A stretch of 52,500 bases of DNA from Paratrimastix pyriformis (GCA_027972325.1 JAPMOS010000202.1:1-52500); one strand, 5' to 3'; shown: positions 22,358-33,807, counted from the stretch's first letter. Made by a program: numbers and translations. The notes: a model not told the origin generated them from the letters alone.

Positions 22358-22625
22358 TCTTTTCGGGAATAGGTTCTTCGTCTTCTGATCAGGAAAGCTG
22401 GTACTACGCATCTCACAGCTGTCCCACACTGTTTCTGGAATTAAGTCGGGTTTTTTCGCTTCCCGTGGTTCCTTTGCAAAAGTCCTTTGTGGATGGTTGT
22501 GATGTTATCGCCTCCGCGCGCTCTTTGCTTGCGCCCTCATATACATCTCTGTATAAAGCGGAGTTTACGTCGGTCTGTCGGGTTTTTTTGCCCAATCATC
22601 CACGCTCCATCACCGCACATTTCAA

Positions 22626-22932
22626 AAGGTGAATCCCGATTTCGTTTGCCGCATCAACGCGCCACCAACCACGTCGTCAGAGAAGGCGGTCCCGGATCTG
22701 GCCAAATCAGACCTTCTGAAGTTCACCTTCTATCCGGCCTCCCTCACCGGGGTCATACCCACCAGCCTGGAAACGCTCGTCCTCGTCGAAATTGTCGACC
22801 CTTCCTCGAAGTTGCCGGATAAGTTACTACAGCTTGAGCGGGACCTCAGCGGGTGGGTTGCCGATCGGCTTGCATCCGTGCCCATCCTGGGGTCACCACC
22901 ACCACCATCATCATCATCATCACCACCACCAG

Positions 22933-22973
<41 letters not shown>

Positions 22974-23248
22974 GCATCATCATCACCAGCATCAGCATCA
23001 TCATCACCAGCATCATCAGCATCAGCATCATCGGACCCGAGCCATCTCGACCGGGTGTTTCGAGACCTCATTATGAGGAGTACGTATGCGGGGGTGATGA
23101 TGGCTGCCCCCGAAGGGAGCGGCGACTTCGACCGGGCTGATGCATTGGTCTGGTTCATCATCAGCATCAGCATCAGCATCAGCATCAGCATCAGCATCAG
23201 CATCAGCATCAGCATCAGCATCAGCATCAGCATCAGCATCAGCATCAG

Positions 23249-23304
<56 letters not shown>

Positions 23305-23534
23305 GGTCATCATCCGGTCATCATCCGGTCATCATCCGGTCATCATCCGGTCATCATCCGGTCATCATCCGGTCATCATCCGGTCATCATCCGGTCATCA
23401 TCCGGTCATCATCCGGTCATCATCCGGTCACATCCAATCATCATCAGCATCATCCAATCATCAGCATCATCCAATCATCAGCATCATCCAATCATCATCA
23501 TCATCATCCAATCATCCTCATCCAATCATCATCC

Positions 23535-23571
<37 letters not shown>

Positions 23572-24122
23572 ATCATCCAATCATCATCCAATCATCATCC
23601 AACCATCATCCAATCATCATCAGGCACCCGTGGAGGAATGCCTGGCTCGGCTCAAGGCCACCGCGGCCGAGGCGGAGGGGACGCCATTGGCCCCTGATGA
23701 CCACCCGCTGCGGCTTGTCAACCGATTACGTCAGCTGGGTCGCCTGTTCGTCGCGCACTGCCCCATCGACCTGATCCTGGGATTGGGCGTGGTCTGGCCC
23801 CCACTCACCATTCTCCTCCTCCCTCCCTCCTCCCTCCCCACACACACACACACACACACATCACACATTGGTGGTGGTGGTGACTGGATGATGATAATCG
23901 GATGATGATGATTGGATGATGATGATGATGATTGGATGATGAGGATGATGAGGATGATGATGGTGGTGGTGGTGGTGGTGGTGGTGTGGTGGTGGTGGTG
24001 GTGGTGGTGGTGGTGGTGGTGGTGGTGGTGGTGGTGGTGGTGGTGGTGGTGGTGATGATGATGATGATGACTGGATGATGATGATGATGATGATGACTGA
24101 TGATGATGATGATGATGATGAC

Positions 24123-24160
<38 letters not shown>

Positions 24161-25980
24161 GATGATGACGCAATGTGTGTGTGTGCTGTCTGCCTCGCGC
24201 TTCCCTCTTCTCTTCTTGCACCCGCCCCGCCCCATGGCTCTTCCCCCCCATACCGTCCCTCCCCCCCTCCCCCCCATACCGTCCCTCCTGCCCCAGTATT
24301 ACCCACCCGATCCAAGCACAGCCCCATGGCTCTTCCCCCCCCCCCCCCCCCATACCGTCCCTCCTGCCCCCACAGTATTACCCACCCGAACCAAGCACAG
24401 CCCCAGCCACTGCCACGGCCACGGCCACGGCCACTGCCCCAGTCCCCGCCCCAGCAGCAGCAGCCACCATTCCGAGGCGGCGCAGATTTTTCAGGACCGC
24501 TGCCCCGTCCCTGGCCCCGGCCCCGGCTCCACCAGCTGCGAGGGCCCCCAATCAGGGACCTCGCAGATTTTCCAGAACCGCCGCCCCGGCCCCGGCCCCG
24601 GCCCTGGCCTCGGCTCCACCAGCTGCGACGGCCCCCAATCAGGGACCTCGCAGATATTTCAGAACCGCCGCCCCTGCCCCTGCCCCACCAGCCCTCGTCC
24701 CGGCCCCAGCAGCTCCTATTCCCAGAGATTTCAGGACAGCCGTCCCTTCCCCTGCCCCTGTCCCTGCCCCTCCCGCCCCAGTCCCTGCCCCAGCAGCTCC
24801 TATTCCCAGAGATTTCAGGACAGCCGTCCCTGCCCCTGCCCCACCAGCCCGAGTCCCGGCTCCAGCAGCTCCTATTCCCAGAGATTTCAGAACCGCCGTC
24901 CCTGCCCCTGCCCCTGTCCCTGCCCCTCTTGCATCAGTCCCTGCCCCGGCGGCCCCCATTCCCAAAGATTTCAGGACCGCCGCCCCTGCCCCTGCCCCTC
25001 CCGCCCCAGTCCCGGCCCCGGCGGCCCCCAATCAGAGACCTCGCCGATACTTCCGGACCGCTGCCACAGCCCCTGCCCCTGCCCCGCCAATCATCGACAC
25101 CGGACGGTTCGCTACCACAGCCCCTGCCCCTGCCCCGCCAGCCGGCTCCGCCCCAGCACCAGCAATCATCGACACCAGACGGCACAGACGGTTCGCTGCC
25201 GCTGCCGCTGCCCCGACCTCAGCAATCATCGGGCCGACGCCGCCACACACCACCAGACACCGCAATCACAGACGGTACGGGAATGCCGCTGTCAGTGCCC
25301 CCCCTGCCCCTTCAGCCGCTGCCACTGCCCCTCCAGCCCCAGCAGCTGTGGTCGTGACCACGCTGGCCGGACTCCCCACCGTCCCCCCTGCCCCGCCAGC
25401 CCCTCCAGCTGGCTACGCCCCGGCAGCTGTGGCCGTGACCACGCTGGCCGCGCCCAAGCCCCACAGACCATCCACCGTCCCCCTGCCCCGCCAGTCCCAG
25501 CAACCGGCTCCGCCCCAGCAGCTGTGGCTGCGACCCTGCTGGCCATGCCCAAGCCCACCGTCCCAGCACCAGCACCAGCCCCAGCCCCAGCACCAGCCCC
25601 AGCAGCCACTGTCCCCGCCGTGCCCATCCCCAGACAGCCCACCGGGCCCCTGACCGCCGACCCTGCCCCGCCAGCCCCAGCCTCAGCACCGGCAGGCCAT
25701 TCATCAGCCCCGCCAGCCCCAGCTTATCCATCAGCTCATCCAGCCCCAGCCCCGGCCCATTCATCAGCCCCGCCAGGCCACGCTCATCCACCAGGCCCGC
25801 CAGCCCACGCCCCGCCAGCTCCAGTCTCAACGACCCCCGCTCCCATCCTCCTCCGTGCCCATCCACCAGCCCTCGTCCTTCTCCGGGCGCCTGCCCGTCC
25901 GCCCCCAGTCTCCACAACCCCAGCACCCATCCGTCGCCGTGCCCGGCCCGTGCCCGGCCCGTGCCCAGCAACCCAGTCTT
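22626..25980 (+). CDS. Unrecognised multi-exon gene with Pro/Ala-rich C-terminal region
   Basis: A first globular segment (22.63-22.89 kb) contains NPDFVCRINAPPTT and GVIPTSLETLVLVEIVD. An exon ending at 23147 contains DPSHLDRVFRDLIMR and GSGDFDRADAL. The next exon, 23624-23791 (56 codons, phase 0 at both ends), contains APVEECLARLKATAAEA and HCPIDLILGLGV. A further exon begins after the acceptor near 24378 (YYPPEPSTAP) and enters a long Pro/Ala region with repeated PRDFRTAVPAPAP-type units to about 25.98 kb. Introns between these are (CAT)n/(CAGCAT)n and (GGT)n microsatellites, with GTCTGG donors. The phase of the first intron does not close in my model. The Pro/Ala stretch is open in all three frames, so its coding frame and length are uncertain. 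Function unknown. Confidence 0.45.
22897..23025 (+). repeat. (CAT/CAC)n microsatellite, intronic
   Basis: ATC/ACC trinucleotide run with CAGCATCAT interruptions between two exons of the Pro/Ala gene. Confidence 0.9.
23155..23620 (+). repeat. Composite intronic satellite: (CATCAG)n, (CAT)n, (CCGGTCATCAT)n
   Basis: Three phases in order: a CATCAG hexamer run to about 23249, pure CAT to about 23300, then about 11 copies of the 11-mer CCGGTCATCAT to 23430, then CAATCATCAT variants. It fills the intron 23148-23623. Confidence 0.95.
23884..24165 (+). repeat. (GATGAT)n and (GGT)n microsatellite, intronic
   Basis: A GGT run of about 90 bp is flanked by GAT runs, in the intron before the Pro/Ala-rich exon. 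Confidence 0.95.
24278..24340 (+). repeat. Upstream echo of the Pro/Ala exon 5' edge
   Basis: CCATACCGTCCCTCCTGCCC, then CAG|TATTACCCACCCGATCCAAG, recur about 80 bp before the true acceptor near 24378. The same exon-edge pattern is seen in GCLC. Confidence 0.8.
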
Positions 25981-26819
25981 AACGCCACCAGCCTTCTCCG
26001 TGCCCAGCCACCCGCCCTCGTCCTTTCTCCGGGCGCCTGCCCGTCCCCATTCACAGAGCCCGAACGCCACCAGCCACCAGCACCCGTCCTTATCCACCCG
26101 GCCCGTGCCCCAGCCAGACCAGCGACCACACGGTTGAATCGTTGACGTCCTGGCCACCCAACCGTCTGGCGTCCCTCTCTTCCGAGTCGTTCAGTTCCTG
26201 GACATCCAGCCCCCTTCCCTCCCCCTTCCCTTCTCCATCCGAGGCGTTGATCTCCCCCAAGCCCTGGCCTCCCTCCGCTCCCCTCCGCTCCCCTCCGCTC
26301 CCCTCCGCTCCGCTCCGCTCCGCTCCCTCCCCATCCGGGGTTGGTGGGTTGGTGGTGGTGGTGGTGGTGGGGCGGTGTGCCACCTGGCCGGCCTCAACTC
26401 GGGGAGGCCAGCCCGCGGCCTGACGCCCGGGGTCCCCCGGCCCACACGATGATGACCCTCGCCTCCCGGCAGAATTGACGGATGATCATGATCATGATGG
26501 AAAACTTGCCATCCCATCCGTCGCAGAATCACAAGCGAGAAAAATTCACCTTGACATCCCACCCCCCACCCCCCACCTGATTTCCAGATTTTATTTTGGC
26601 ATCTGTGGAGAAATACATCGTTTTGGCGGGGCCGACCTGTGGATGGGTGAAGTGGCCTGGTTCAGGCGAGACACCTCCTCAAATAACGGGAAACCACATG
26701 GTGCCGCTCTGACTGATGGCTCGTGGATGTCGGTCAGACGACGAAATGTCTGGCTTAAGGTTCCAGTCGGGGGCTCGCGCCGGGAACCAGTCCGGGCGGG
26801 CCCCTACTTTTCGCAAGCA

Positions 26820-27420
26820 GGACCTATGGCCACAGCGAGGCCTACCTGGATGACATGAGCCCGGCGGGGCGCCGCAGAGCAGCCCAACTGCGCGCAGGGA
26901 TGTACCTGAACGGTGAATTCCTGCAAGACGGGGCGAGGGCAGGGCAGGGACCCCCCACGGGCGGGCCGGGGGGCTGCTGTCTGGGCGAGGCCGCCGTGGG
27001 CGCTGGGCAGCCGAGGGGCGGTGCCCCCAAAGGGACGGGGCGGGTCGGGAGGAGTGACGCCAGGGGGGCAGGCTGGTTGATCGGGAAGACCAGACCTGAG
27101 GGGGGCCTGCATCTGCTAGCGATGCGGCGGGGCCACTTGAGGATGCCCAGCACATCATCCAGCAGTGCCCCGCCTACGAGGAGCTCCGCAAGAAGGCCTG
27201 AAACCGCCTCCATGCGGCCCTGGGGGCCCCGGACTGGGCCCTCCTCGAGGCCCTGGGCGCGGACAAGTGGCAGATCATGATCGGGAGGCCGGCCGCTGGA
27301 CTCGTGAGACCGCGGACGGGCGATCGGAGGGCCCGGCGGGAGACGACACCACCGGGGCCGAGCCAAGGAAGGCTGCCTGCTGTGCCCATCCAGCAGACTA
27401 GCGGCCACCAGAACGAGGCC
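26820..27420 (+). mobile_element. LINE C-terminal remnant (zinc-binding tail region)
   Basis: Frames contain SPAGRRRAAQLRAGMYLNGE followed, about 200 bp on, by EDAQHIIQQCPAYEELRKKA, then a stop codon (TGA at about 27199), then NRLHAALGAPDWALLEALG. The E..HII..CP.Y..LR pattern after an RLR-type helix is the usual tail of APE-type LINE polyproteins (Jockey, CR1 and I groups). The CxxC half is not visible. It differs from the RLE-bearing LINEs nearby. A host gene fragment is possible but less likely. 26140-26480 is low-complexity and 26480-26820 shows no recognisable gene. Confidence 0.5.
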
Positions 27421-27719
27421 TCCACTACATAGCAATCGACCGAACCCCTCTCCCCTGCGGGTGGACGACGGCAGCGTCAGGCTCGCCGGGTGGGCTCGTC
27501 CTCAAAACCTGCGAGGAGGGGGGGGGAGTGGGTGGTGATGAGGTGCGATGCCGTTTGAGCCGATGAGGTGAAGCCTATTGAGGGTGATGAGGCGACGGGG
27601 AATTGGGGGATAAAACCTTTTGTGATTTCTTTCTCATGGTTCCTCCGTGAGCCTCACACGAACGAGAATGAAAGAATGACATGACTGAGTGGTGGAGTCG
27701 CCGGGTTTATTTCGACACG
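27421..27719. other. Spacer upstream of the kelch paralogue
   Basis: Contains a short G run and GATGAGGTG repeats, with no gene visible. The last ~25 bp (GTTTATTTCGACACG before the ATG) are shared with the region upstream of the full-length kelch gene and belong to the duplicated unit. Confidence 0.5.
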
Positions 27720-28581
27720 ATGCCGGCGAGCCTTCTTTTGGTTCTCCTGTTTGTTTGCTCTGCCATTGCGGCACCGCAGTGGTGGCAATCTTTCGCCGAA
27801 GTGGCTCCTCCACGTGGCCCGCTGGCATGCTGCCAGAGGAATAATTCTGTGATGGTGATCGAGCAAAACACTCAAAGCATCTATTCTTTTTCTTCCGCGT
27901 GGCAGAAGGTCGGCACTGACACATTTGAGCACGACGAATCTTTTGTTAGATTCACAGCTCGGATGCTCACGATCTCGTGTCCAGCCTGCCCGCTGGTGGG
28001 GTTCCTTTTGGGGATGGCTGTTTGTTTTACGGAGGACCATTGGGGTTTGATAGCACCAAGTTTACAATGACCCAACAATCGGGCGCCTGGAATGAGGTCT
28101 TGCGGCACGTGATCGCCTTTTTGATCTCTTGTATCGGTAGATCCTTGGGGTGGCCCCGTCTCAAAGCGAGCTTGCGTGGAATATCCGCACACACGAAAAA
28201 GATTCAGTGATCGTGCGAGTCCCGCCCTACGTCTTCATCCTGGCCGCCAATCCCCACATGAACTGTCCGGGTTCTGTCTTCCAAACGCGGACAACCCCCA
28301 CATCTTTTGAGACCCACAGTGTGTCTGTTTCCCTCACTCTTCCTTCATTCATCCTTTTCTTCAGTCCTTGGACGTCTCTTCCCGCGGTCGCTTTGAGTTG
28401 GAGCCAGATGTACCATGACAAGGACAGACGTGTCTTGGCGATGTGGAGCGTGGACCAGCAGCTGTTCCTCATCTCGATCACAAAGTCCGGCGAGGAGACG
28501 CGCTTTGATAGGGTCTGTCTGAGACATACTGTGTTTTTGCGAGATGGTATGTTGTTCACACTTTGCGACGCCACCGCAGCC

Positions 28582-28612
<31 letters not shown>

Positions 28613-30502
28613 ACACACGCACACCACACAGAAACATCGTCCACACTCATGGCAGAAAACAAGGCCGATAGCTGGTCGTGGGTTCCGGACGGCGTGCCGA
28701 GAGCTTCACCCACCTGTCACACCACCTGTCACACCTGCCGCGCCTGTCAGGTTGACGTCTCCGAGGCCGGGCTGGATCAGCATTTGGGCATCGGGCAGCC
28801 GCCACAGGATCTGGTCGACACTCTGGCACAGAATCTGATCGGCTCTGTCAAGGTGGCGACCCTGAACGAAATCGCGTACTTCTATCTGCCACCTCGTGAT
28901 TCGGCCGACCCGGCGAATCCCTGGGTCTGGCGCTACAACGCTACCGCGAACACTTGGGACGCACAGGTCCGCAAGTACATTGTCCTGTCACGCATCACAT
29001 CCCCCCCCCCCTTCTTTAGGCGGTCGACGTTACTGCCCTTGGACCGTCCCAGTGCAACGACCGTGATCACACCACATTCTTTGGTCTGTGGGCTCGTCAC
29101 CACTCAACAGAACTGCTTCTCAACCTCTCCTTTCCAGGATGCCTCGATGCGACACTTCTGAATCTTGGGTATGTTCCTGTGCTGATCTGTGGAAGTCGGC
29201 ACAATGCAAGCCATCCCGCCACGCTGTTCTTCCTGGCCTATGGCGCCTTTCAGCCTGAAGTCCGTTCGACCAACCTCTTCTTCTGGAGTCCCCACTGCTG
29301 ATAGCCTGATTTATCCCCGATGCCGCCCCGCATGGGCGCTGCTTTCGGAGTTCTGAGATCTGCGCTTTTCTATGTGGGAGGCACCTCCCATGGATACGTG
29401 TTCCGTGACGTGTGGATGCAAATCATCGGTACGGGTCTATGGTTTTATTGCGGGAATCTGCCGGATCCGCGCGCCTTTGCCCAGACGGTTGCTTGGCGGA
29501 AGAAAATGTACATCATTGGCGGTTATGCCGTCAATAACCAAACCGCCCCTGACCACTTTTTGGTCGTTGGTTCGGTCGCCGGGCCTCGAGCTCACTTGGA
29601 TTATGTCAACCCGCCTGTTCCTCTGGACCCAGAGTGGGCCCCTCCCACCCCCCTCTGGGGCCACGCTGCCTGTCTCCACGAGGATGAGGAAGGTCTCTTC
29701 CCTCGTCCATTCGCACACTGACAGCAGTGCCTCCATCAGGCGAGGTATGGATCACTGGCGGTTACAATACCCCCAATGCCTGGATCTACCGGCTGTCTTT
29801 GTCAAATCTGACTTGGCTGCAACCTCACCGCCCTTCCTCTGAGTCTTTGACGTCCCCACTGTACTTTCACGCCATGTCACAGTGGGGCGACCGCACGGTT
29901 TGGCCCAAAATGTGCTTTGGACTCATTTTTCCTGTAGCTAGTCGCTGGCGGCAGAGCTCAGTATTCGCCCAAGCCGTATTACATTTTGGACGAATTGGTT
30001 TGGACGCCAACCGTTCCGGCCACCATCTCCGGTCCGCCTTCCTTTCTTCGAGCCGCGGACAATCGTGTTCTTTCCTGGGCGGATAGACGTCCCTTCAAAC
30101 CGGTATGGAGCAGTCATGTTCTTCTTTGGCGACGGCTTCTACGTCTTCGGCGGTCAAACGGCTCACGACACCACAAATTCTCTTGTTGTCCGTGGCACTG
30201 CGCACATCTGCTCCCACTCCCCAGCCTCCCCTTTGCTCTTCTCTGAATGATCATGTCTGTCCCATCACCTCAGGCGTTCACAGAGAAAGCGCATTCCTAC
30301 ATGGAAGAGACTCAGGAGCTCGGATCAGCCCCGCCACCTGGCGTGTTTCCGTCCTTGTCTGTCTGCCCATGCCACTATCGTTCGGAGGCAACATTTTCCG
30401 TTCGGCAGGGCCGCTCTTCGCAATGAGGATCGAGTCTTCATTGTTGGCGGATGCACTCTGCCTGCTGGCGAGGATGACCTGGACAAGGCCGAGTGTCCAA
30501 AC
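27720..30502 (+). pseudogene. 3'-truncated inverted paralogue of the kelch/GCC2 gene
   Basis: Starts MPASLLLVLLFVCSAIAAPQ (signal peptide). It matches the minus-strand gene exon by exon: 27720-27908 (189 nt), 27950-28096 (147 nt), 28141-28322, then exons with GQPPQDLVDTLAQNLIG, HASHPATLFF-like, KMYIIGGYAV and GEVWITGG blades. The first two introns have the same lengths as in the paralogue (41 and 44 nt) but different sequences. It ends within AECPN, where the paralogue continues STLYVLSACPAGT; the next base starts the LINE terminus at 30503. It therefore lacks the GCC2/GCC3 repeats and membrane part. No internal disruption was obvious, so an expressed truncated secreted form is possible. It also lacks one intron that the paralogue has (8544-8617). 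Confidence 0.8.
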
Positions 30503-32250
30503 AGAGGAGAACATGCTGTGTATTTGCGAGGGCGCAGGCGACAAGTTCAAGAAGAAAGGTTACTCGCGCCTTCGCGCCATGCGTTACACTCCGGGGGGGG
30601 GCCGGGCCAAATGACCCGTATGGTGGCTCCTCCCGGCCGGGGGCCCGCCTGGTGGCGGGGCCGCCCAGTGATGGGTGTGGGTGATGGGGAGGGGTGCTCA
30701 GGGGCGGGTGGGGCGGGTCGTGGGCCCTGGGCGGCCGCTACGGCGTGGCCAGGGCGCGGGGCCCGCCGCGGCAGCTGCGCCGTTGCGCATGGTCATGAGC
30801 GCGAGGGCGTCCCGAACCAGAAGGGTCGAGACGGAGGAGAGGGCCCGCTGGAGGTCGGTTCGCGCGGCAGGGGGGTCGGCCGGTGTCAGCCGCGACAGGG
30901 CCTGGCATGTGGCCCGGGGCACGGTCCCTCGGGCCGACAAGATCACCGGCACCGCGCGGCAGGGCTGCCCGGTGGCCTCCGTGACGGCCTGGCAGAGGGC
31001 GACGTAGTGGGCCGCCTTGGCCGCCGCCCGCGCCGGCCAGTCGTGGGTCTGGCCAGTGATGGCCACGTCGAGCAGCCACCAGGTGCCGTCAGAGCCACGG
31101 GACTGCAACACCAGGTCGGGGTGCACGTCGCGGAGGGCGGCGGCTTGGCCAGCAGGGTGGGTGGGAAGGCGGGCGCACAGTTGGTTGCCGACACGCCCAT
31201 ATAATGCCGCGTGACCCAGTCGCGTTGCCCGCCGAACCAGGCCCAGAGTCGGCGGACCACCCGGTCGTGGCGGGCCGTGTAGAAGTCGTGGTACCTGCCG
31301 CAGCCGGACAGCAGGTGGGACATGGTCTCGGGGCCGCCGTGGCAGAGTGGGCAGGTGACCCCCACCGGGGGGGCGTCGCCGGCAGATGCTGAGGCCTTCC
31401 GCGCGTATCGGCACCGAATGGTTTGCAGGGTGGGGAAGGTGCCGAACAGCAGCCAGACGAGCCGGCGCACCTTCCAGTCGGGGGCGGCCTGCTGGCGCCA
31501 GGCGGGCGCGGCCAGCTTTTGCTCGAGGCCGTCCAGGGTGACCCCGAGGAGAATCGGCTGCGCCGGGGCCCAGCCGCGGGCCTCCTCCTCGCACTGGAGG
31601 GCCTGGCAGAATCCCCGGGCCACCGCGAGCGTGAAGGGTCGGGTGGGGTACGGCAACGGGGCGTCCTTGGGGCCCGAGGGGCGGAAGGGCATCTCCGGCG
31701 GGCAGGCCAAGCCCTGTTGGATGGGGGGTGGCGGGCCGGCCTTGTCGGTGGGGGCAGGGCTGCCGCGGCCTCGCCGGCCAGCCGGTCGGCCTGCAAATTG
31801 CCCCACAGGTGGGGGCAGCCGGGGGCCACCGCGTCCACGTGGGAGGGCACGTGATGGCAGAGGAGGCGCGGCCACCGGGAGACCAGCTCGTCCCGGAGTC
31901 GGAGGACCTCCTGCTGCGACTGGGTCAGGCAGGTGGCGCGGCACAGGGCACCGAGGGCGTACTCGCTGTCCGACAGCAGCAGCACGCACCGGTCTCGGCC
32001 GACCCGCTCCCGGCCGAGGAGGTCGATGGCCAGCCGGATGGCCTCGATCTCGGCCTGGGCGTTGCTTGTGGGCCACTGGAGGGTGCGGCGCAACGACAGT
32101 GCGCGGCCGTCGGGGTGGATCAGGACCGCGGCGGCGCCCCCGCGGAGCTGGCCCTCAGGGCCGCACTCGAAGGACCCGTCGGTGTAGACCTGGATGGCAT
32201 CGGCGGGCATGGCGCGGAGGACATCGACAACTTTCATCAGGCGCACAAAA
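30503..32250 (-). mobile_element. 5'-truncated LINE: RNase H, zinc knuckle, restriction-like endonuclease
   Basis: Order on the minus strand: RNase H domain at about 32185-31850 (VYTDGSFECG, NAQAEIEAIRLA, LLLSDSEYAL, HHVPSH); zinc knuckle CPLCHGGPETMSHLLSGC (about 31350); then ARHDRVVRRLWAWF, HPDLVLQSRG, WWLLDVAITG and KAAHY, an RHD/PD/D/K..Y series like the restriction-like endonuclease of early-branching LINEs; then LLVRDALALMTMRN at the end. At least two frame changes separate these blocks, so the copy is dead. The 3' UTR ends CGCAAATACACAGCATGT. The copy starts just upstream of RNase H, so RT is missing. It interrupts the kelch paralogue at 30502. Confidence 0.8.
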
Positions 32251-32350
32251 GGTTTTGACTCCCATTTCCCGCTCGATCACCTCATTCACAGGCACTCTCC
32301 TCGATCCCGTCCGCAGAATCCGGCCGAGACAGAGCAGAAGGGCGAGAGAA

Positions 32351-32557
32351 ATGGATCCACGTGAACGTCACCGTCCGCAACCACCTGCGCCCCTTGTGCC
32401 CCCGCCGCCGTTCCCCTACGGGCCCGTCATCCCTCTGGAAGCCGTCCCCATCAGGCAGCTCGTTCCCGTCGTCCCATTGGGGGCGACTCCCGAGACACTC
32501 GATTCTGGGGACCCTGGCCCACCCCAGCCACGAGCTCGCCGCCGTCGCCGGAGATGA
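32351..32557 (+). CDS. Short Pro/Arg-rich ORF of uncertain status
   Basis: 68 residues starting MDPRERHRPQPPAPLVPPPP and ending in an Arg run, between two LINE fragments facing each other. It could be the 5' end of a gene cut by the LINE tail that starts near 32570, or chance in GC-rich DNA. No family recognised. Confidence 0.2.
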   Translation: MDPRERHRPQPPAPLVPPPPFPYGPVIPLEAVPIRQLVPVVPLGATPETLDSGDPGPPQPRARRRRRR

Positions 32558-32569
32558 ACACACACCGGC

Positions 32570-32765
32570 GACACCCTCCCACCACCCATCACCGGGCGGC
32601 ACCGCCTCCGAGCGGGCCACCGGCCGGGAGGAGCCAACTTTCATCGGGTCGTTTGGCCCGGCTCCCCCCGGAGTGTAACGCATGGCGCGAAGGCGCGAGT
32701 AACCTTTCTTTCTGGGAACTTGTCGCCTGCGCCCTCGCAAATACACAGCATGTTCTCTCTGGACG
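32570..32765 (+). mobile_element. LINE 3'-end fragment, opposite orientation to 30503-32250
   Basis: About 195 bp matching the 3' UTR of the LINE at 30.5 kb (GGCCGGGAGGAGCCAAC, CGCATGGCGCGAAGGCGCGA, CTTGTCGCCTGCGCCCTCGC), ending AAATACACAGCATGTTC. With the minus-strand copy it forms a widely spaced inverted repeat. Confidence 0.85.
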
Positions 32766-32904
32766 GTGAGCCAACGAAAGCACCGGTCATGCGACGTTGG
32801 TGGGTTGGTGGTAGTGGGGGCGTTCGATCAATATTATTCTTGTTTGTGGCCGCCGGCCGCTCTCATCCGTGGCCTCGCGCCCGAGTTGTTCGCGCCATGC
32901 CCGC

Positions 32905-33020
32905 CGCCCGTCGCGGTGTGCCGGATGCTGACACCAGGGGACGGAGCGTCAGGCCGGCCATCCAGCGCCGCCTCATCACGAAGATCGCAAGGAGCAACGC
33001 TTTTATCTCCAGAACCGGAA
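32905..33020. repeat. ~110-bp duplicated segment, copy 1
   Basis: GATGCTGACACCAGGGGA … CCAGCGCCGCCTCATC … AGGAGCAACGCTTTTAT matches 34069-34185 in order. Its nature is unknown. 32766-32900 is unique sequence with no gene seen. Confidence 0.6.
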
Positions 33021-33021
33021 T

Positions 33022-33105
33022 GATCCCAGTAGGGGGGAGGAGGGGAGGAGGGAGGAGGGGGGAGGAGGGGAGGGGAGGAGGGGGGGGAGGGAGGAGGATG
33101 GGGAT
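33022..33105. repeat. (GGGAGGAG)n G-rich tract
   Basis: A run of AGGGGGGAGGAGG-type units following the duplicated segment. Confidence 0.85.
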
Positions 33106-33234
33106 AGGGATGAAGGTCTGGCGCCGGACTCGCGGGAGGCCTCGTCAGTCCCATGAGACTTCGCATCCATTGTCTCTCTCTCCCAAAAAGAAAGGTGACA
33201 TCGTCATGGTGCCTGTCTGCGGGAGCTCCGGCTG

Positions 33235-33520
33235 CCCTGCCCCACCCCGGAGGCCTGGTGGCAACTCTGACGGCCCTGCCCCAGCTGACCAGCCTGGAGT
33301 TGGTCCTGGGAGACACTGCAGACCAGGCCGACATCGGGCTGGCCTGCCCGCAACCCTGGAGGCACCACGGAGTGTCGCCGGGCGGCTCGGGAGAGTGATT
33401 CCTGTCCGCGGTTGGAGGAGCTCCGGGTGCTGTGTGACATTGACCAACTTGGCGTGGTGGGGCGGGACACGCGGGCCAGCTCAACATCGGTGCGAGCAAC
33501 GACATACAGAGACGGCTGGC
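33235..33520 (+). pseudogene. Possible leucine-rich-repeat gene fragment
   Basis: One frame gives ATLTALPQLTSLELVLGDT; a second, about 90 bp later and in another phase, gives RLEELRVLCDIDQLGVV. Both fit an LxxLxxL leucine-rich-repeat rhythm. No start, splice or flanking domain is clear, and the neighbourhood is a patchwork of LINE tails. Low certainty. Confidence 0.25.
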
Positions 33521-33621
33521 AGCCCGGTTTCCCGGGGCTCATGTGGAGCAGGCGGTGCGGCCATGATAGCGGGGAGGCTGGCTGTTTGCTCTTCGTTTTC
33601 TTGATCTGAATGAAGTCTTCA

Positions 33622-33695
33622 ACGGAACGAGTAACGCGCGACCACGAAGGCGGGAGTCATGTTTCATGTTTCTCTTCGCTTGCGGCAAAAACAGC
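33622..33695 (+). mobile_element. LINE 3'-UTR fragment
   Basis: AACGCGCGACCACGAAGGCG then GGAGTCATG and TTTCTCTTCGC match the 3' UTR of the 41.6-kb LINE, but the terminal CAAATACACAGCATG is missing. Confidence 0.6.
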
Positions 33696-33807
33696 GTGAG
33701 ACCTTGCGGCTTGTTTTGGGGGTGGGAGTAGAAAGGGAAGAGCCCCGGAGGTCCTCTTGTCATGGCGAAGGCGGGCCGGGGTGGGCGGGGGTCAAGAGAG
33801 AACAGAG

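Noticed and set aside
31322-32557. 411-codon plus-strand frame
   Set aside because: Antisense shadow of the minus-strand LINE; only its last 68 codons extend beyond the element and are listed separately at low confidence.
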